DNA of 64,000 nt from Cristatella mucedo. Taxonomy: Eukaryota; Bryozoa; Phylactolaemata; Cristatellidae. The notes beneath the pieces were generated by a model. That model made no database searches and was not told where the DNA came from. It saw only the letters and a program-made list of their open reading frames with translations. Every line of letters starts with the position of its first letter. Within the stretch, counting starts at the first letter, position 1. The position numbers and the translations under genes are program-made. The DNA is taken from contig WPIO01000060.1 in NCBI GenBank assembly GCA_009760855.2, positions 1,853,501 through 1,917,500 of the forward strand, given 5' to 3'. Shown here piece by piece: positions 11,976-23,596 of the stretch.

Positions 11976-12957
11976 AACTCTACAAAAATGAAAGCTTCCT
12001 CAAACGCTGCAGAACACTTGGCTTCACACTGCCCACCCTATGTAAAAACGTATAAAAAATTCCCATGTCAACTGTTGGCTGTCATCATGATTACAGTTCA
12101 AGGTCATTCTGTGACATTCGCAGCAGCCGCATACTAACCCACGATGCCGAGTTAAGCAGAGGCAGTGTGCAAAGCTATACAATTGATGAGGCACGGAGTA
12201 TTACAGTTGGGAAAACACTCAGAAAAAAATGCTCACCGAAGCTAAAGCATGTACACGATTAAAAAGAAGACAGTGTAACTAGGATAATCTTCATACAAAT
12301 TTGAAGCACTTACTTAGAAGCGAGTATTTCCTAGTTCTCGTTTATCGGATCACTGTTAGTCTACCTGCGACATGTTCAGGACATATGAGTGAAATGATGA
12401 CCCCGGCTTAGCATGAAAACCACAGCCAGTCTTTTTATCCAGATAAATCTACAAGCAAAATTCCGATATGTACACGAGTACGCTGTAATGATAGATAAGT
12501 ACATGAAATTCTACAGTTCTATTTTCAGTAGGTTGGACCAATATTTTAGGAGATATCACTTGAAAAATACCGATGGCAAGTATTCGACTCGGTCGCTGGT
12601 TGATACATATAGAACTCTAAAGTATACGACATCTCTATGAAACGCTAGGCATGACAAAAGCAAAAAATAAATAGGCAAGTAAAGATCTTAGGAATAGGTC
12701 AACATAACAAGACCCTTATATAGCATCAGGCTGAACATATCCTCGATAGCTTCCATACCGCCGGCTTTCAAACCACGCCACACCCGAGCGTCTGATTTGC
12801 ATTCACCGATAAAAAACTTAACCAATAAACGGGAAAAATGAAATAATTTCAACTGCATTTGAACAGATTTGAATCAAATTTTCAGACTGAATGCCAATGA
12901 ATGACGCGCTATTTTAATCCAAGTCTCCAGGTAACCGGCAGCCGGTACCGCGGTAAT
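11976..12957. other. No recognised gene
   Basis: AT-rich sequence. Open frames up to 75 codons carry no known motif. Confidence 0.4.
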
Positions 12958-13232
12958 TTAATGTAACTCCGTCTGTAAGTCCAAAAAGCCATAAAGACTG
13001 TGTTGGTGTCATGCAGAACCCTTTTGTATAGCGCAATCGCAGCGTAAGCGGCTTTCGGTACGCATTCGGTAGCCAACAGACTTCATCGCACGCAACAAAG
13101 AGAAAGTGGGAAGCATAGCAGAGTCAGGACAACAGTTGAGGTAGTGAGTAGCATGGAAGTAGCAGCTCAGGACCACTGAAAAGGACGAGCCATAGTCGGC
13201 AGCTGGAATGTAGTTGTCATCGCGGTACCGCA
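12958..13232 (-). mobile_element. LINE family B 3' fragment
   Basis: Minus-strand family B 3' end. It starts from the GTAACTCCGTCTGTAAGTCC tail and includes the ADYGSSFSVVLSCYFHATHYL coding remnant. 5'-truncated at about 13232. Confidence 0.9.
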
Positions 13233-14218
13233 GCACTAGTAAATGAGGAATTAGGGCCCCGGATAGCCGCAGGTTGCTGTGAGCTGCAGGGGCTCGGATA
13301 CGCTCGACATTTGGTTTTCGCTTTTTGATGGTGCTTTAACAACCAATCGGCCGGTTGAGCCCCAGGGGCTTGTCATATTTTTGAAAGATTAGCGTTTTTT
13401 CTTTCTTTCGATTGTTATTCTGCGGGTCGGTTTAGGACTGAGTAGTTTACATTTACAGCGTTCACCTGAAAACAGCATTTTCACAGCAATTCGGGTTGTT
13501 TTATTTTTCAAAGAAAAGTGATTCGTTGAGTTCGATGTAATATTTCCTGCATAAATACGTCATACGAAATAATTTTATTTACCACGTTCCAGTCATCTGT
13601 CAATTACAACAACTTGGGATTGCGGTTGCAACTAGTTTATCTTTGAATAAATAAATTTCAAAAAGTTTAAATTTGTTGACAATTTGTGGACATTCGGATA
13701 TAGTCTGAGTCATATGAGCAGGGTTACATATGATTATTGTTAGCGATTATTTATTTTACGTTTAATAATTTATTATAGATTTTCTAACAATATGTTAGAA
13801 ATCAAAGTGACTTAGGAGCTGGCTAGCATATAAAGCTTATGCATGACCACAGTCATATTCTTGGAGCAACGGTCTGCCGCTTGGTGAGTCTAGCGGTGAG
13901 CGGAAGCTGCTGTGAGCCTGTTAGCGAGTTGGCCCGAAGTCCCACAATTTTATCAGCTATATACAGGCTGTCGCTGTGCTTACATTAACATATTATTATT
14001 GCCAGTGGTGCGTGCGAAATATTGAGTGCTATGCTTCACTGTCGTCATATTGCTAGCTCCAGATTTGTGCAAGTTGCACCCCTTGTACCGCTACTCGAAC
14101 TAGGGAAGATTTCGCGGTCATAACAGCGTCGCTATATCCAAACTGCGGTCGTTCGCCAGGTTGGCTCAAGACAGTGAAGCATGCCTACTTTTAGTTAATT
14201 ATCATTTCTAGAATTTGA
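13233..14218. other. No recognised gene
   Basis: AT-rich, with long A and T runs and no supported exon or repeat family. Confidence 0.4.
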
Positions 14219-14272
14219 GCTTGGCTACCAAATGCGTACCGCAAGCCGCTTAGGCTGTGAGTGGGCATAGTA
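14219..14272 (+). mobile_element. LINE family B short terminal fragment
   Basis: Matches the family B segment GGCTACCAAATGCGTACCG and CCGCTTAGGCTGTGAGTG found near the 3' end of other copies. It directly abuts a family A copy. Confidence 0.7.
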
Positions 14273-14274
14273 AG

Positions 14275-15105
14275 CATGTATACCACTTCTAAATTGGTCT
14301 GCGCACTTGTAATATATCGTGGTGATTTCTGCAACTCATTGATTGCTGATATTACAGCCAGTGCAGTCAGGTGCAGCAGCTGCTAAATTCTGCTGCGAGG
14401 CTTTCTGTCGTGAGCATCGTTGTAGCAACATGGCACCACTTCTCACTACCCTGCACTAGCTCCGAATCAAGCAACGCATTGACTTCTAAGGTTTCGTCGT
14501 TCACCTTTAGGTTCATAAATTCTTTGGTACCAGGTGACCTATCAGATAAAATTCACTACCAGGCGAAGCACTGCACCTCCTGCTTTTTGGTATCAAATCT
14601 TTTAGCTACACCACTCACAAAACTCAAGTGCTATGGAGACCGTGCCTTCAGCTCGTATGCTCCTTAAGCCTTTAACGCAATCCTAATTGACGCCACGTTA
14701 TCGTCTGCTCCGACGACATTTTAAAAGAAGCTTGAAGTGCATCAATTTTCTTCAGAATTTAATGGGTCCACATAATTCATTGCTTTGTGCTTATACGTGC
14801 AGATAATGTGCATGAAAGAAAGTAAAAACCAACCTATTTATGACAGAATTTTGTGGGACCTCGTGATTCGGCCTGCATGTCCTTATTCATTCTGACACTG
14901 CTGCATGGTGCCATTAACCACATTTGCAAGCTGACAGTTTGCATGTCACCCCTAATTTATTGTTTATCGAGTTACAACTAGCAATTGATGGTGTTTTCTT
15001 AATTTAAAGTTCAATTAATCTCTAGTCCTTTGAATGGAAAGTAAAGCGTGAGAAAGAGATCGATCTCTCTGAGGTCGCTTTATCGATTGTTAGCATTCGT
15101 ATTAC
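14275..15105 (+). mobile_element. LINE family A, decayed 3' copy
   Basis: Follows the family A C-terminal region and 3' UTR with many substitutions. The 98-codon frame at 14371-14667 keeps PGDLSDKIHYQAKHCTSCF and [10 protein letters not shown]. The stem-loop remnant is at about 15045-15085. A further tail-like stretch follows at 15113-15222. Confidence 0.85.
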
Positions 15106-15225
15106 GTTATTGCTTGTTGATATTGTGCCAAATACCACTAATCACTCGATCACCCTGCCTTTGAAGCACATGTGCAGTTCCTAAAAAAAGATTAAGGCGT
15201 GTGACGGTGCTGTGCAAATGTATCG

Positions 15226-15368
15226 ACTGCTGGTTTGGCCCAGTGGTTAAGGCGCTCACCACGACCAAGATCTAGCAGAGGTCGTGGGCTCGAGTCCCGT
15301 TTCGTGTGTGAAGCTCTTGAATGGAGTATAAGTTCGCTTAGGGGCTATACAAATAAGTTATATTAAAT
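15226..15368 (+). mobile_element. SINE1 (tRNA-derived)
   Basis: Box A region TGGCCCAGTGGTTAAGGCGC at about 15236 resembles the A box of tRNA-Leu/Ser, and box B reads GGGCTCGAGTCCC at about 15288. The body and AT-rich tail follow, with a weakened stem-loop. It lies about 120 bp upstream of the kelch-like exon. Confidence 0.82.
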
Positions 15369-15491
15369 TTTTATATAAAATTAGAATTATTAAGTTTTGT
15401 GCATCTCGTAGATGATGTGCAGCAGGAAAATGCCCAAGGCTGCATGTATCTGCACTCGCCACCCCATAATTAGGCTATTTCTTCTCTGCAG

Positions 15492-16653
15492 CTCTGACGT
15501 TTCACTGACGGTTTCACTTCAGTTGACCTCACAGAGCGACTCGAGCCGACCTAACATTACAGCCGAAATGATCGCCCATCAGATCGCTCAGCTGAGAATT
15601 CCCATCTCCAATTACAGCATCTGTTACAGTGCGGTAGTTGGAAAGACTATTTATGTGTTTGGCACTCGCTTAATTGAAGAGGAGAGAGCCCTGTCCGTCA
15701 GTGTTCGTATTCTAGACATTGACGTTGATACGTTGTCACCAGTAAACGTTGGGAATTCCTTTGCACTCGCACCGACCCTGTTCTTTCGTGGACCTGTCCA
15801 AGCTTATAAACAGCTGGTCTTCTTCTTAGATATTAGAACGCTTGCCGCAGATGGAACTTCTCGTCTCTTTTGTTTTGACACCACTTGTCATCGTTGGTCT
15901 CGACCGGTTACTACTGGAGCTGCACCTGTGCATGTTTGGTGCATTTCGTGCCTTCTCGACCGTACGATTTACGTTTTCGGCAACGGTGAGAACGAAGACC
16001 AGCCGGCAGTCCACGGCCTCGACCTGGAGACCATGCATTGGAGCCAGTGTTGCACCGGCGACAACCTGCAGCGTTTTAGTATGGAAATGGTTTTAATTTC
16101 CTGGAAGCACTACATAGTTATTTTCTACCACGAAAACACTCGTGACGTTGCGGATACAAGAGTTCAATTTTTTGATACTCTAACTAACACAACGTCTACA
16201 TTACCGACTACCGGAAAAGCTCCTGATATTTCAGTCGGCTTCATGGCCTTCGTTGCGTACGGGAAGATATGTGCTATTCTCAAGAAGCCAGATAATATTG
16301 CCCAATATGGCTGTGGTTATACAATCCACGTATTGGACCCGGTCAGTCTTCACTGGACGAACACTGTGCCCACGAAGTTAGTACGCACAAGCGGCGATGG
16401 ATCACGCATCGAAAGCCCCCTCAGCTGGGATGGGAAACTTCTCGTCGCATATCAATACGTTGACTTTTATAAAGTTGACATTTTTGACATGAATGTTGTT
16501 AAGCTTGAAGACTTGTGTGTGGCGACTATATTGGGAAATAATATCAACTACGAACGGTTACCTTCGCTGCTGAAAACAAGCATTGCCAGGAGCATCAATT
16601 CTGCAGAAAGTCATTATATAGGCAAGCCGGTTTTCTGCTTTATATTTTTGCAG
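15492..16653 (+). CDS. Kelch-like beta-propeller exon (partial gene)
   Basis: A frame of 422 codons is open from 15412 to 16680, with no LINE similarity. I place the exon between a strong 3' splice site (CTTCTCTGCAG ending at 15491) and a 5' splice site (CAG|GTAAGC at 16653/16654), giving about 387 codons. Repeats of the form hydrophobic-IYVFG, then about 20 residues, then a D-L-x-x-x-x-W strand occur at YSAVVGKTIYVFGT, LLDRTIYVFGNGENEDQ...LDLETMHWSQ and VAYGKICAI...HVLDPVSLHWT. This spacing is typical of kelch or galactose-oxidase-type propellers, although the usual double glycine is mostly lost. Such proteins act as interaction scaffolds; the partner cannot be inferred. Open reading over this length amid decayed repeats argues for selection. 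The remaining exons were not identified. A single-exon reading with ATG at 15412 is possible but less likely. Confidence 0.7.
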
Positions 16654-16821
16654 GTAAGCGTTCTAGAATGCATCCACTAAATAAGCGGAAAAGCGTAAGC
16701 TGAACGTGCTTTTTGTTGCGTTCGGAAAGAATAAATTAGCCGAAATTCTTTTTTAAACGCCACTCATCAGCCTTTCTTGTCAAAATTTGGTTTTGCACGG
16801 AAAGTAATGATTGTAATGGTA
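16654..16821. other. Putative intron start of the kelch-like gene
   Basis: Follows the GTAAGC donor. No branch point or further exon is evident before the LINE fragment. Confidence 0.35.
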
Positions 16822-16912
16822 CACTTGATAAAGTACGCTCACATAAGTCAATCTCTTCCTAGCGACTTTAAATTTGCTGCAAGGAAAGCACGAGCGAATG
16901 GTTTGTGGCAGA
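16822..16912 (-). mobile_element. LINE family A terminal fragment
   Basis: Complement of the stem-loop (CACTTGATAAAGTACGCTCA) and the start of the 3' UTR. Less than 100 bp remains. Confidence 0.78.
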
Positions 16913-17555
16913 ATATCTTCACATGCACGGAGTCTTCAGGGAAGCTGAATCCGTAACGTATCAGCAGGCGAACGCGGAAATTCAATTTTTCCCGTCGAGA
17001 GATTTCGTTCATTTATGGGGCTGGAAGGAATATTAGTACTAATCATAAGACCGTTAATCACTGCTGACGAAACTCCTAAATCTTCATGAGTACAAGGGTT
17101 TTATTTAAACGAAAGGTTAAAATTAAATTAAAATTGAAAAAATCAAAGTTATAATTTTGCATACGAAAACAACGGGAACTAAAAAAGACACATGGAGGAA
17201 CCTATACAATGTAACCTATAGGGGAGATTGAGTTTTTTGAGACCGCTCTATCAATGGCATTATTATTATTATGATTAATCAACTCATCAGTTGCGCAGTT
17301 GGCATCCGCCTTCCCGCCGTTGTACCAACTTCGCTCCAACAGTACGAGTGCATGCCCTAAAAGACCCTGCTAACTGACTAACTGCTTGGTTGCTCAAGTC
17401 GGCGTCTACAACAGTCGAGAGATTCCGCCGAAAGATGCCAACTAACTGGAGTCACGAACGTGCTACGGGGAGAACGCGGAGTATACGTCACAACATAGAG
17501 ATTGCCATCCGGCTCCGATTGTCCCTTTGCTTTAGACCATCGAAAAAAGGTCTTT
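16913..17555. other. No recognised gene; short family A tail inside
   Basis: Mostly unique AT-rich sequence. A plus-strand family A tail (GAGATTGAGTTTTTTGAGAC then ATTATTATT) lies at about 17221-17275. Confidence 0.55.
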
Positions 17556-17621
17556 CAACGTATTGCACGCAATATTTTTATGTTTGGCGCTCACAAGAAC
17601 ACAAGGAACTGTATTAAAGGC
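17556..17621 (+). mobile_element. hAT MITE remnant (SPIN/URR1-like 3' part)
   Basis: TTTATGTTTGGCGCTCAC and AAGGAACTGTATTAAAGG match the inner 3' part of the MITE at 33908-34100. The element is cut off where a family A LINE begins at 17621. Confidence 0.7.
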
Positions 17622-17832
17622 TTATGCGTGCTGAAACTGTGCATGCTGCCACTAACCACACTGGCATGCTGACCCTGTGCATGTCACTCCTAACCACGTT
17701 ATTCATGTTGTTTATCAAATCGGATATTACACACCATTCAATCGCGTTTCCACTTGCATCAAATGTAAAGTACCTATTAAGAGATTGACTTCTCTGAGGG
17801 CACTTGATCAAGTGCATTATAATTATTATTAT
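17621..17832 (+). mobile_element. LINE family A 3' fragment
   Basis: 3' UTR (CTGACCCTGTGCATGTCACT), stem-loop and AT-rich (ATT)n tail. Inserted in, or recombined with, the hAT remnant on its left. Confidence 0.9.
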
Positions 17833-18689
17833 AAGGGCCATGGCCTTTCGAATTTGAGAACCACTTATCTAGATAGGGTTTTGTTGAATAAGAGAAGCAA
17901 ATTTGCGGTCTTTTTGAACTCCAAAAGTAGGCGATAAGTGAATCGGCGACCCGACAAAGCCTAATTCATAGATGGTCCTGTTCTGACCTGCGGACATAGA
18001 GCGGGCTTAACCGCGATCTCTGTTTGTCGCGGAATTCTTTCGAAAATCAAAGTTGTTGCGAACATCGTATACGGAAAAGATACAGCTAAGACCTGTTTGA
18101 AGGTAAGGTGATTGTTATTTGATCATAGCGCACAAGAAATTACGTGCGCATATCTAAATGCTATCTATCCTATGCATATCTAAATGCTCATCTTTACGGG
18201 CTGCTGGGTATCCCACTGCCGGCAGCCACCTTAACTACCCAGGCAGCTAATAACCTACACGTTATTTATGATCGTGCTCACCTATTACAGCTTCGTTATC
18301 GCGGACCTAATGCATTCCTAGATTTTACTGCCGTTGCTGAGATTCGTGAATTATGCATTAACCAATACAAAAGCACCCCGGATCCTCCTCGGTGGCCGAA
18401 ACCACCAGCTTACATTCACACACCGCTCGTTTGGTAGGCACTGCCAGCTGAGTAGCCGCTTGTTCGGTATTTCTAGCGTTCCCTTGTACCGCTCAGCTAG
18501 CTCTCCACATGCATAACTGTAAATCTCTCTAACTTAGTGTTCGGCAGGCCTGTTATAACTCCGGCGGCCTAGCTTAACGCTTGCCTTTGGAATCAGTGCT
18601 CATTGTGCAATAAACATTTAGTAATAAGCGACTGTATTTCAGAAAATGGACTCAACCTGCTCGCTTTGACTGAGACTTAAGAATTTAAC
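17833..18689. other. No recognised gene
   Basis: A 97-codon frame at 18144-18437 has no known domain and no good splice-site pair around it. Confidence 0.4.
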
Positions 18690-18768
18690 TAAAAGAGATT
18701 GAGTTCTCTGAGGGAACTTTATAAAGTATATTACTATCTTTAATATTATTATTCTTATTACTCATTAA
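18690..18768 (+). mobile_element. LINE family A tail only
   Basis: AAAAGAGATTGAGTTCTCTG and the (ATT)-rich tail, with no upstream LINE sequence. Confidence 0.8.
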
Positions 18769-18985
18769 TCGCTTGCTGCCAGAGATCATATTAAGAGAAA
18801 AATGCGCCTTTGTATAAGTTGATTTAGCAAAAATAGGGTCGGAGCCCTGCGTCCCATACCCGGCATCTTGACCAGAGAACTCTATTTAAGCCGTTTTCAA
18901 ACCGTAGATAATCTTGGACAGAGTAAGGATTTCCAAATCGACATCGAAATAAGCAGACCGCTACCGCTGTTAGATGTTTTGATAT
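18769..18985. repeat. Segment related to 9090-9318
   Basis: Diverged second copy of the sequence that follows the family A tail at 9090. Shared landmarks in the same order are GGAGCCCTGCGTCCCATACC, TTTTCAAACCGTAGATA and CAAATCGACATCGAAAT. Confidence 0.55.
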
Positions 18986-20578
18986 AGTGTCACTTGTAAC
19001 GACAAAGGCTTGCGACGACGAAAAAATGTTCGACAGACGCTACCAACGTCTCATCGGATGGGACGAGAAGCCTGGCCTCTCATGCGAAAGACCACACGCG
19101 CGAGTCCGTGCCTGCCGGCTGGTCAGCATGAACGAGGCTGGGGTGAGGACACCGTCTTGCTCGACTGAGCTGGCGGTTCAGCCGTCTGCCGAGACTTGGT
19201 TTCAGCGAAGATTGCTGGCAAACGCCGAGCGGCTTTCCCGTACCACCCGTTCCCCCCCCCCCCGGGGGGGGGGGGGTGGAGGGGCAGAGGTCATAGTAAC
19301 GCTTCCGCGACGACAGAACGGCTGCCAAACGGACGAACAGAGAGACTGCTTACGACGCAGCGACTGAACCCACGCGATCCGGTCGCGATCCGTTGCCTGG
19401 AAGGCCACGTGACGCACGAACATGGGCCACGTTACGATTGCAGTAGCCGGAGGAGAAGCTCGGCTTCGCATAATCTGCAGTTTGACATTCTCCGAGCGGC
19501 TGGTGCGCGATACCACGCAGAACATCGAAGCGGGATCGAAGGCGTTCATTCGCCAGGGCCTCGCAGTGGCCAGTACGAGACTGCCCGCCAGGCGTTCTCG
19601 ACCTCACTCATCGGCTTTTGGCGCCCGGTACTTATATACACCGCTGCTATAAATCACAACAGGCCACACAAGTCAACGATCACGCCATGATATCAAATTA
19701 GTCACACAATCGCCAAAGGCGACCTCGATATTCGTTCGAGTATTGCGACGAGGGAGGCGCCGACGACGAAAACGAAAGACGGGCCCGGACGCGAGTCCGC
19801 GCTGCCGCAGCGCGCTCTTTTCTGGCTGACTGGCTGGCGGTTTATGTACTCGTTCGCCGCGCACTGGGAATGGACGAAGGCGACGATGACCGCCGAAGCG
19901 AAGCTGCCGCCTTTGTTAGTGCTTAGCATCCTGGTGCGCTGCAAGTACTTCCGGCAGAAGGTACGCCGCCGAAGGCAGCCTGGTGGCGCTCGGCTGGAGA
20001 CCGAGGCTCGCGGCAGATGCGGCCATTTCGGGACCGGAAGAGGACGCGAGTCGACTTTCGGCGAGCGCCTTAGTGCAGCTGCAAGCTCGCGGCTCACGCG
20101 CTTGAGTTTCCCTCTCCTCAATGAGAGAGCATCCTCGTTTCCTCGGAAAGGGCTCGACGAACGGTTGGCGCTTTCGAGATTCGCCCCTGCGCACCGAGCT
20201 TACGAGAGCCGGTCGCCACCGGCGCGCAGGCGTGAAGCAGTTCGCCAAATTTCCGAAAAGCATTCTCCCATTTCGCAGCGAGACCTGCGGTACTCACTAA
20301 ATCAATAAACGTCTAACTGGGTTTCAGTCGGTGCACTCGGAGCTTCCAGAATGTCGCCGTGCCGGGACCCTAGCTGCCGCCTCTCAGGGTTGACACCATT
20401 TTTCGCTACGTTATCATTTTTCCTAGACTTCGCTGACCCGTGGCTATTTCTCATGAACGTCTTCTCAAACTAGCCGCAACGTTTGATGTCCAACTAAGAC
20501 CGGCAGGCACCTGCCTTCTAACACATGGGCGGGCGGCTACAGTTGGAACGTGGCTGGCAGTCGCATACGAGCTAGCAG
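18986..20578 (+). promoter_or_regulatory. CpG-rich, promoter-like block
   Basis: The base composition rises sharply and CpG is frequent from about 19010 to 20420, unlike its neighbours. A TATA-like CTTATATAC occurs at about 19631. Several overlapping open frames exist; the largest plus-strand ones are at 19196-19690 and 19844-20308 (154 codons, basic, no domain). A good donor, CTAGCAG|GTAAGC, lies at 20578/20579 at the edge of the tandem zinc-finger-like array. I infer a CpG-island promoter and first-exon region, possibly of the gene that seeded the array. No transcript evidence is available from sequence alone. Confidence 0.4.
19252..19276. repeat. C12G13 homopolymer palindrome
   Basis: Twelve C residues are followed at once by thirteen G residues. 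This is a perfect self-complementary tract inside CpG-rich DNA and may also mark an assembly weak point. Confidence 0.97.
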
Positions 20579-20955
20579 GTAAGCACGCGTTCTCATGCCA
20601 TCGTCCTCGACCTGCCATTGAAACACTCATCTTTGTAATCACCCACTACCTATACCGATACGTCCGTAATAAACAGGTCAAGCTTAATGATGGGAAAGAG
20701 CAATGATTGGAGGAATAATAATAAGTATAAAAAGAGCCACAGTGGAAACAGCAATTACAAGTTTTGTCAAAACAGTATTCTTGGTGCTTGTGCCGCGCCT
20801 ACCACTCACCATTAGATCGTGCTTGACAGCAAACAGATTGAGCTTTCCGAGAAATCCACATCACGTGTATTTGTATTGTTTTACGAGCCGGGTCGCCAGT
20901 GCAGGTAATATGCCAAGCAGGCATGGCAAACAAGAGTGTGGCGAGTGAATTGTTC

Positions 20956-21106
20956 GTGCTGGTTTAGTCTAGCAGTCAAGGTGCTCGCCCCGACCAAGGT
21001 CTGACTGAGGTCGTGGGCTCGAGCCCCGAGGCATATGTGAAGCGCCTGAATAGAGATTAAGCTCTCTTGGGGCGCTATATAAATTAATTATATTTGATTA
21101 TATTCT
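20956..21106 (+). mobile_element. SINE1 inserted in the first array unit
   Basis: The best SINE1 copy here. Box A is GGTTTAGTCTAGCAGTCAAG, box B is GGGCTCGAGCCCC at about 21017, then the hairpin at 21041-21076 (AGCGCC with GGCGCT, inner AGAG with CTCT) and an ATTATATTTGATTATA tail. It splits the finger core of a unit. Confidence 0.92.
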
Positions 21107-21110
21107 GTGA

Positions 21111-21166
21111 AACGAGTGCTGAAAGCGGTTCAACGATCGCAGAAGTCTCGAGAAAGCTTTTACTCG
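21111..21166 (+). pseudogene. Finger core, unit 1 (stop codon, SINE-split)
   Basis: Reads E-C-stop-K-R-F-N-D-R-R-S-L-E-K. The conserved Gly codon after the second Cys is a TGA at 21120-21122. The upstream part of the unit lies before the SINE. Confidence 0.55.
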
Positions 21167-23136
21167 GCCTCCCAATGCCGCACCCCTGTTGTCTCTAATC
21201 GCCTACTAGCTATACCGGTCTGTCAGTAATAACAAACGGATTTCTTAATGATGTATAAGTGCAACAGTTAAAGGAATAATGGAAAGTATAAAGAGAGCGA
21301 TAGTGGAAAGAGCAGTGAAAGTACCATCGGAAACCTTATCTATTCTACTCGGGCGGCTCGCGGTTCCAGGATGCTGGTCATCTGAAGCTGGGCTCGCATT
21401 GTCGTGACCAACACGTATTTGAGGAGACGATAGAGGAAAAAATCGTCGACAACATCGGGAAGGATGATCGCGACGATGAAGACCACGTACATCACCTCCA
21501 CAATTACTACCACTGACCGCTGGGCAAGGCTCTACCTAAGCGAGACAGTTTTCGGAGAACCCAGTACAGGGCGCATTATTATAATCCTGCGAACCAGGCA
21601 GCTGAGCCGGTTAAGAGGATGGGCGCACGGGCGGGTCACGTGACAGGCGGGCCTGACCGACGAGAGTCTGGCGAACAAATTGTTCGAGCGAAGAGTGTGC
21701 AAACGGTGCAGAGATAGAAGCATTCAGAGAAAGGTTGTCCTCGACGTCTTACTGCCGATTCACTGGGATCTCTAATCACCTGCTAACTACACCCGCGTGT
21801 CTTACTAAAAACGCTACGGTTAACGATAAATAGGCGACAACTGGAGAGAGGTTGAAGTGCAATAAAAGAGCTATAGTGGATGGAACAGTGACAAGTACCG
21901 TCAGAAAGCCTACCCATTCTACTCGGGCAGCTGACCGTTCAGGAATTTTTGTCACCTGAAGCTGGCTGCTATTGTCGAGACCACCTCGTATCGTAGGAGA
22001 AAATCACAACGGCTATTTCCCGGCTCCTGCAGGGCTCTTTCCACACGTGCTATTAGCAACGAAGAGAAGAAGCGAGATCGAAAGCTTAAAAAACGTCAAC
22101 GACGTTGGCAACGAGGACTGCGATGACGATGACGACGACGACGAACATCGCCACCGCAACTATCACCACTGACCATGCCAGCTGGTCACATGACAGACAG
22201 GCATGACCGACAAGAGTCTGGCAAATGAATAATTTCGGACAGAGGTTGGCAAGCCGTTCAAGGAGTGCAGTGGTCTGAGAAAGCTTGCCTTAATGTTCCT
22301 GGTGTCGAACAGCTGGCGTCTCTAATTGCGTGGTAAGTATACAGCTCTGTTCGTAATAATATACGTCATTTTTAATGATAAGGAGTGACGATTGAAGGAC
22401 TAATAAAAATTATTAAAATAGCCTCAGTGGAAATAGCAGTAAAGAGTAGCACAGGAATACCTACTCATTGTACCTTTTAAATCACTACTATTGACCATTA
22501 GACCGTCCTTGGCAACAAACAGATTGAGCTTTCTGAAGGCACTGTATAGGGTGCATTATTATTACTCAGCTAGCCAGGCAGCTGAGCCGCCTAAGAGATA
22601 GGGTACACCTGCGGGTCACATGACAAACAGGCACGACCAACAAGAGTCTGGCAAATGAATCATTTCGGCAACAAGTCGGTAAGCTATTCAAAGATCGTAG
22701 AAGTCTATGAAAGCTTCACCTCATCGTCCCACGGCCGAGCCACAGGCATGTCTAATCGCCTGCTGAGTACGCTGGTCTGTCCTTACTGAAAAACTTCACT
22801 GTTAATGATAAAAAAGTCACAAAAGGAGAAATAGTGGAAAGTATAAAGAGAAACATAGTGAATAGAACAGTGAAGAGTGCCCTCACAAACCATAATCATT
22901 CTCCTCGGGCAGCTCGCAGCGAAACGATTTCTGTCATCTGAAGCTTTGCTGCTATTGTCGGGACCGGCTCGAGTCGGGTGGTGCGGTTGCTACGGCTAAT
23001 TCACTGGTCCTGCTAGGTTCGCTCACTAGTGCAATTAGCTATGAAGGGTAGACGCTAGATCGGAAGCATAAAAAACGTCGACAACTTGGGTGACGATGAT
23101 CACGACGACGAAAACGGCAGCTTAGCCAGCTGAGTG

Positions 23137-23308
23137 GATGGGCACACTGGATGGTCACGTGACACGCAGGCATGACTACCTAAAATCGAGCAAAGGATTC
23201 GCTTGGGCGATAAGTGTGGCAAGCAGTTCAAAGATCACAGGGTCTCAGAAACCTTGACCTCGTCTTCCCACTTCCAAACCATTTGCATCTCTAATTAACT
23301 GCTAACTA
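23137..23308 (+). repeat. 172-bp block identical to 25856-26027
   Basis: Unit 5 of the array. As far as I can read, this block is base-for-base identical to the corresponding part of the unit at 25856, while neighbouring units differ heavily. It includes GTCACGTGAC (23154-23163) and the core DKCGKQFKDH (23209-23238). Confidence 0.9.
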
Positions 23309-23387
23309 TGCCTGTCTGTTCTCATAAAGAGAAAATCATCATTAACCAAAGTAAATATAATAACAATAAAATATAATAATATTAAAA

Positions 23388-23563
23388 ATTCCACTAACCA
23401 CATTTGCATGCTGACCCTGTGCATGTCACCCCTAGCCATATTATTCATTTCGTTTGTTTTTCAAGCATGATTTTACTTACCATTCCATTGCATTTCACTT
23501 TACAGCAAATGTAAAGCGCTTAGAGAGAGAGATTGAGTTCTCTGAGGGCACTTTATCAAGTGA

Positions 23564-23593
<30 letters not shown>
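23388..23593 (+). mobile_element. LINE family A 3' fragment
   Basis: 3' UTR from CCACTAACCACATTTGCATG through the stem-loop to (ATT)n. It is inserted in an array unit and faces a second family A copy tail to tail. Confidence 0.93.

Positions 23594-23596
<3 letters not shown>

Noticed and set aside
15226-15368. Functional tRNA-Leu or tRNA-Ser gene
   Set aside because: A and B boxes are present, but the acceptor stem does not close and the element continues into the SINE body and tail. The same holds for the other SINE1 copies.
19196-20308. Long GC-rich frames as definite genes
   Set aside because: Several frames are open on both strands at once, as expected in GC-rich DNA; none shows a domain. 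Kept only as a promoter-like block.
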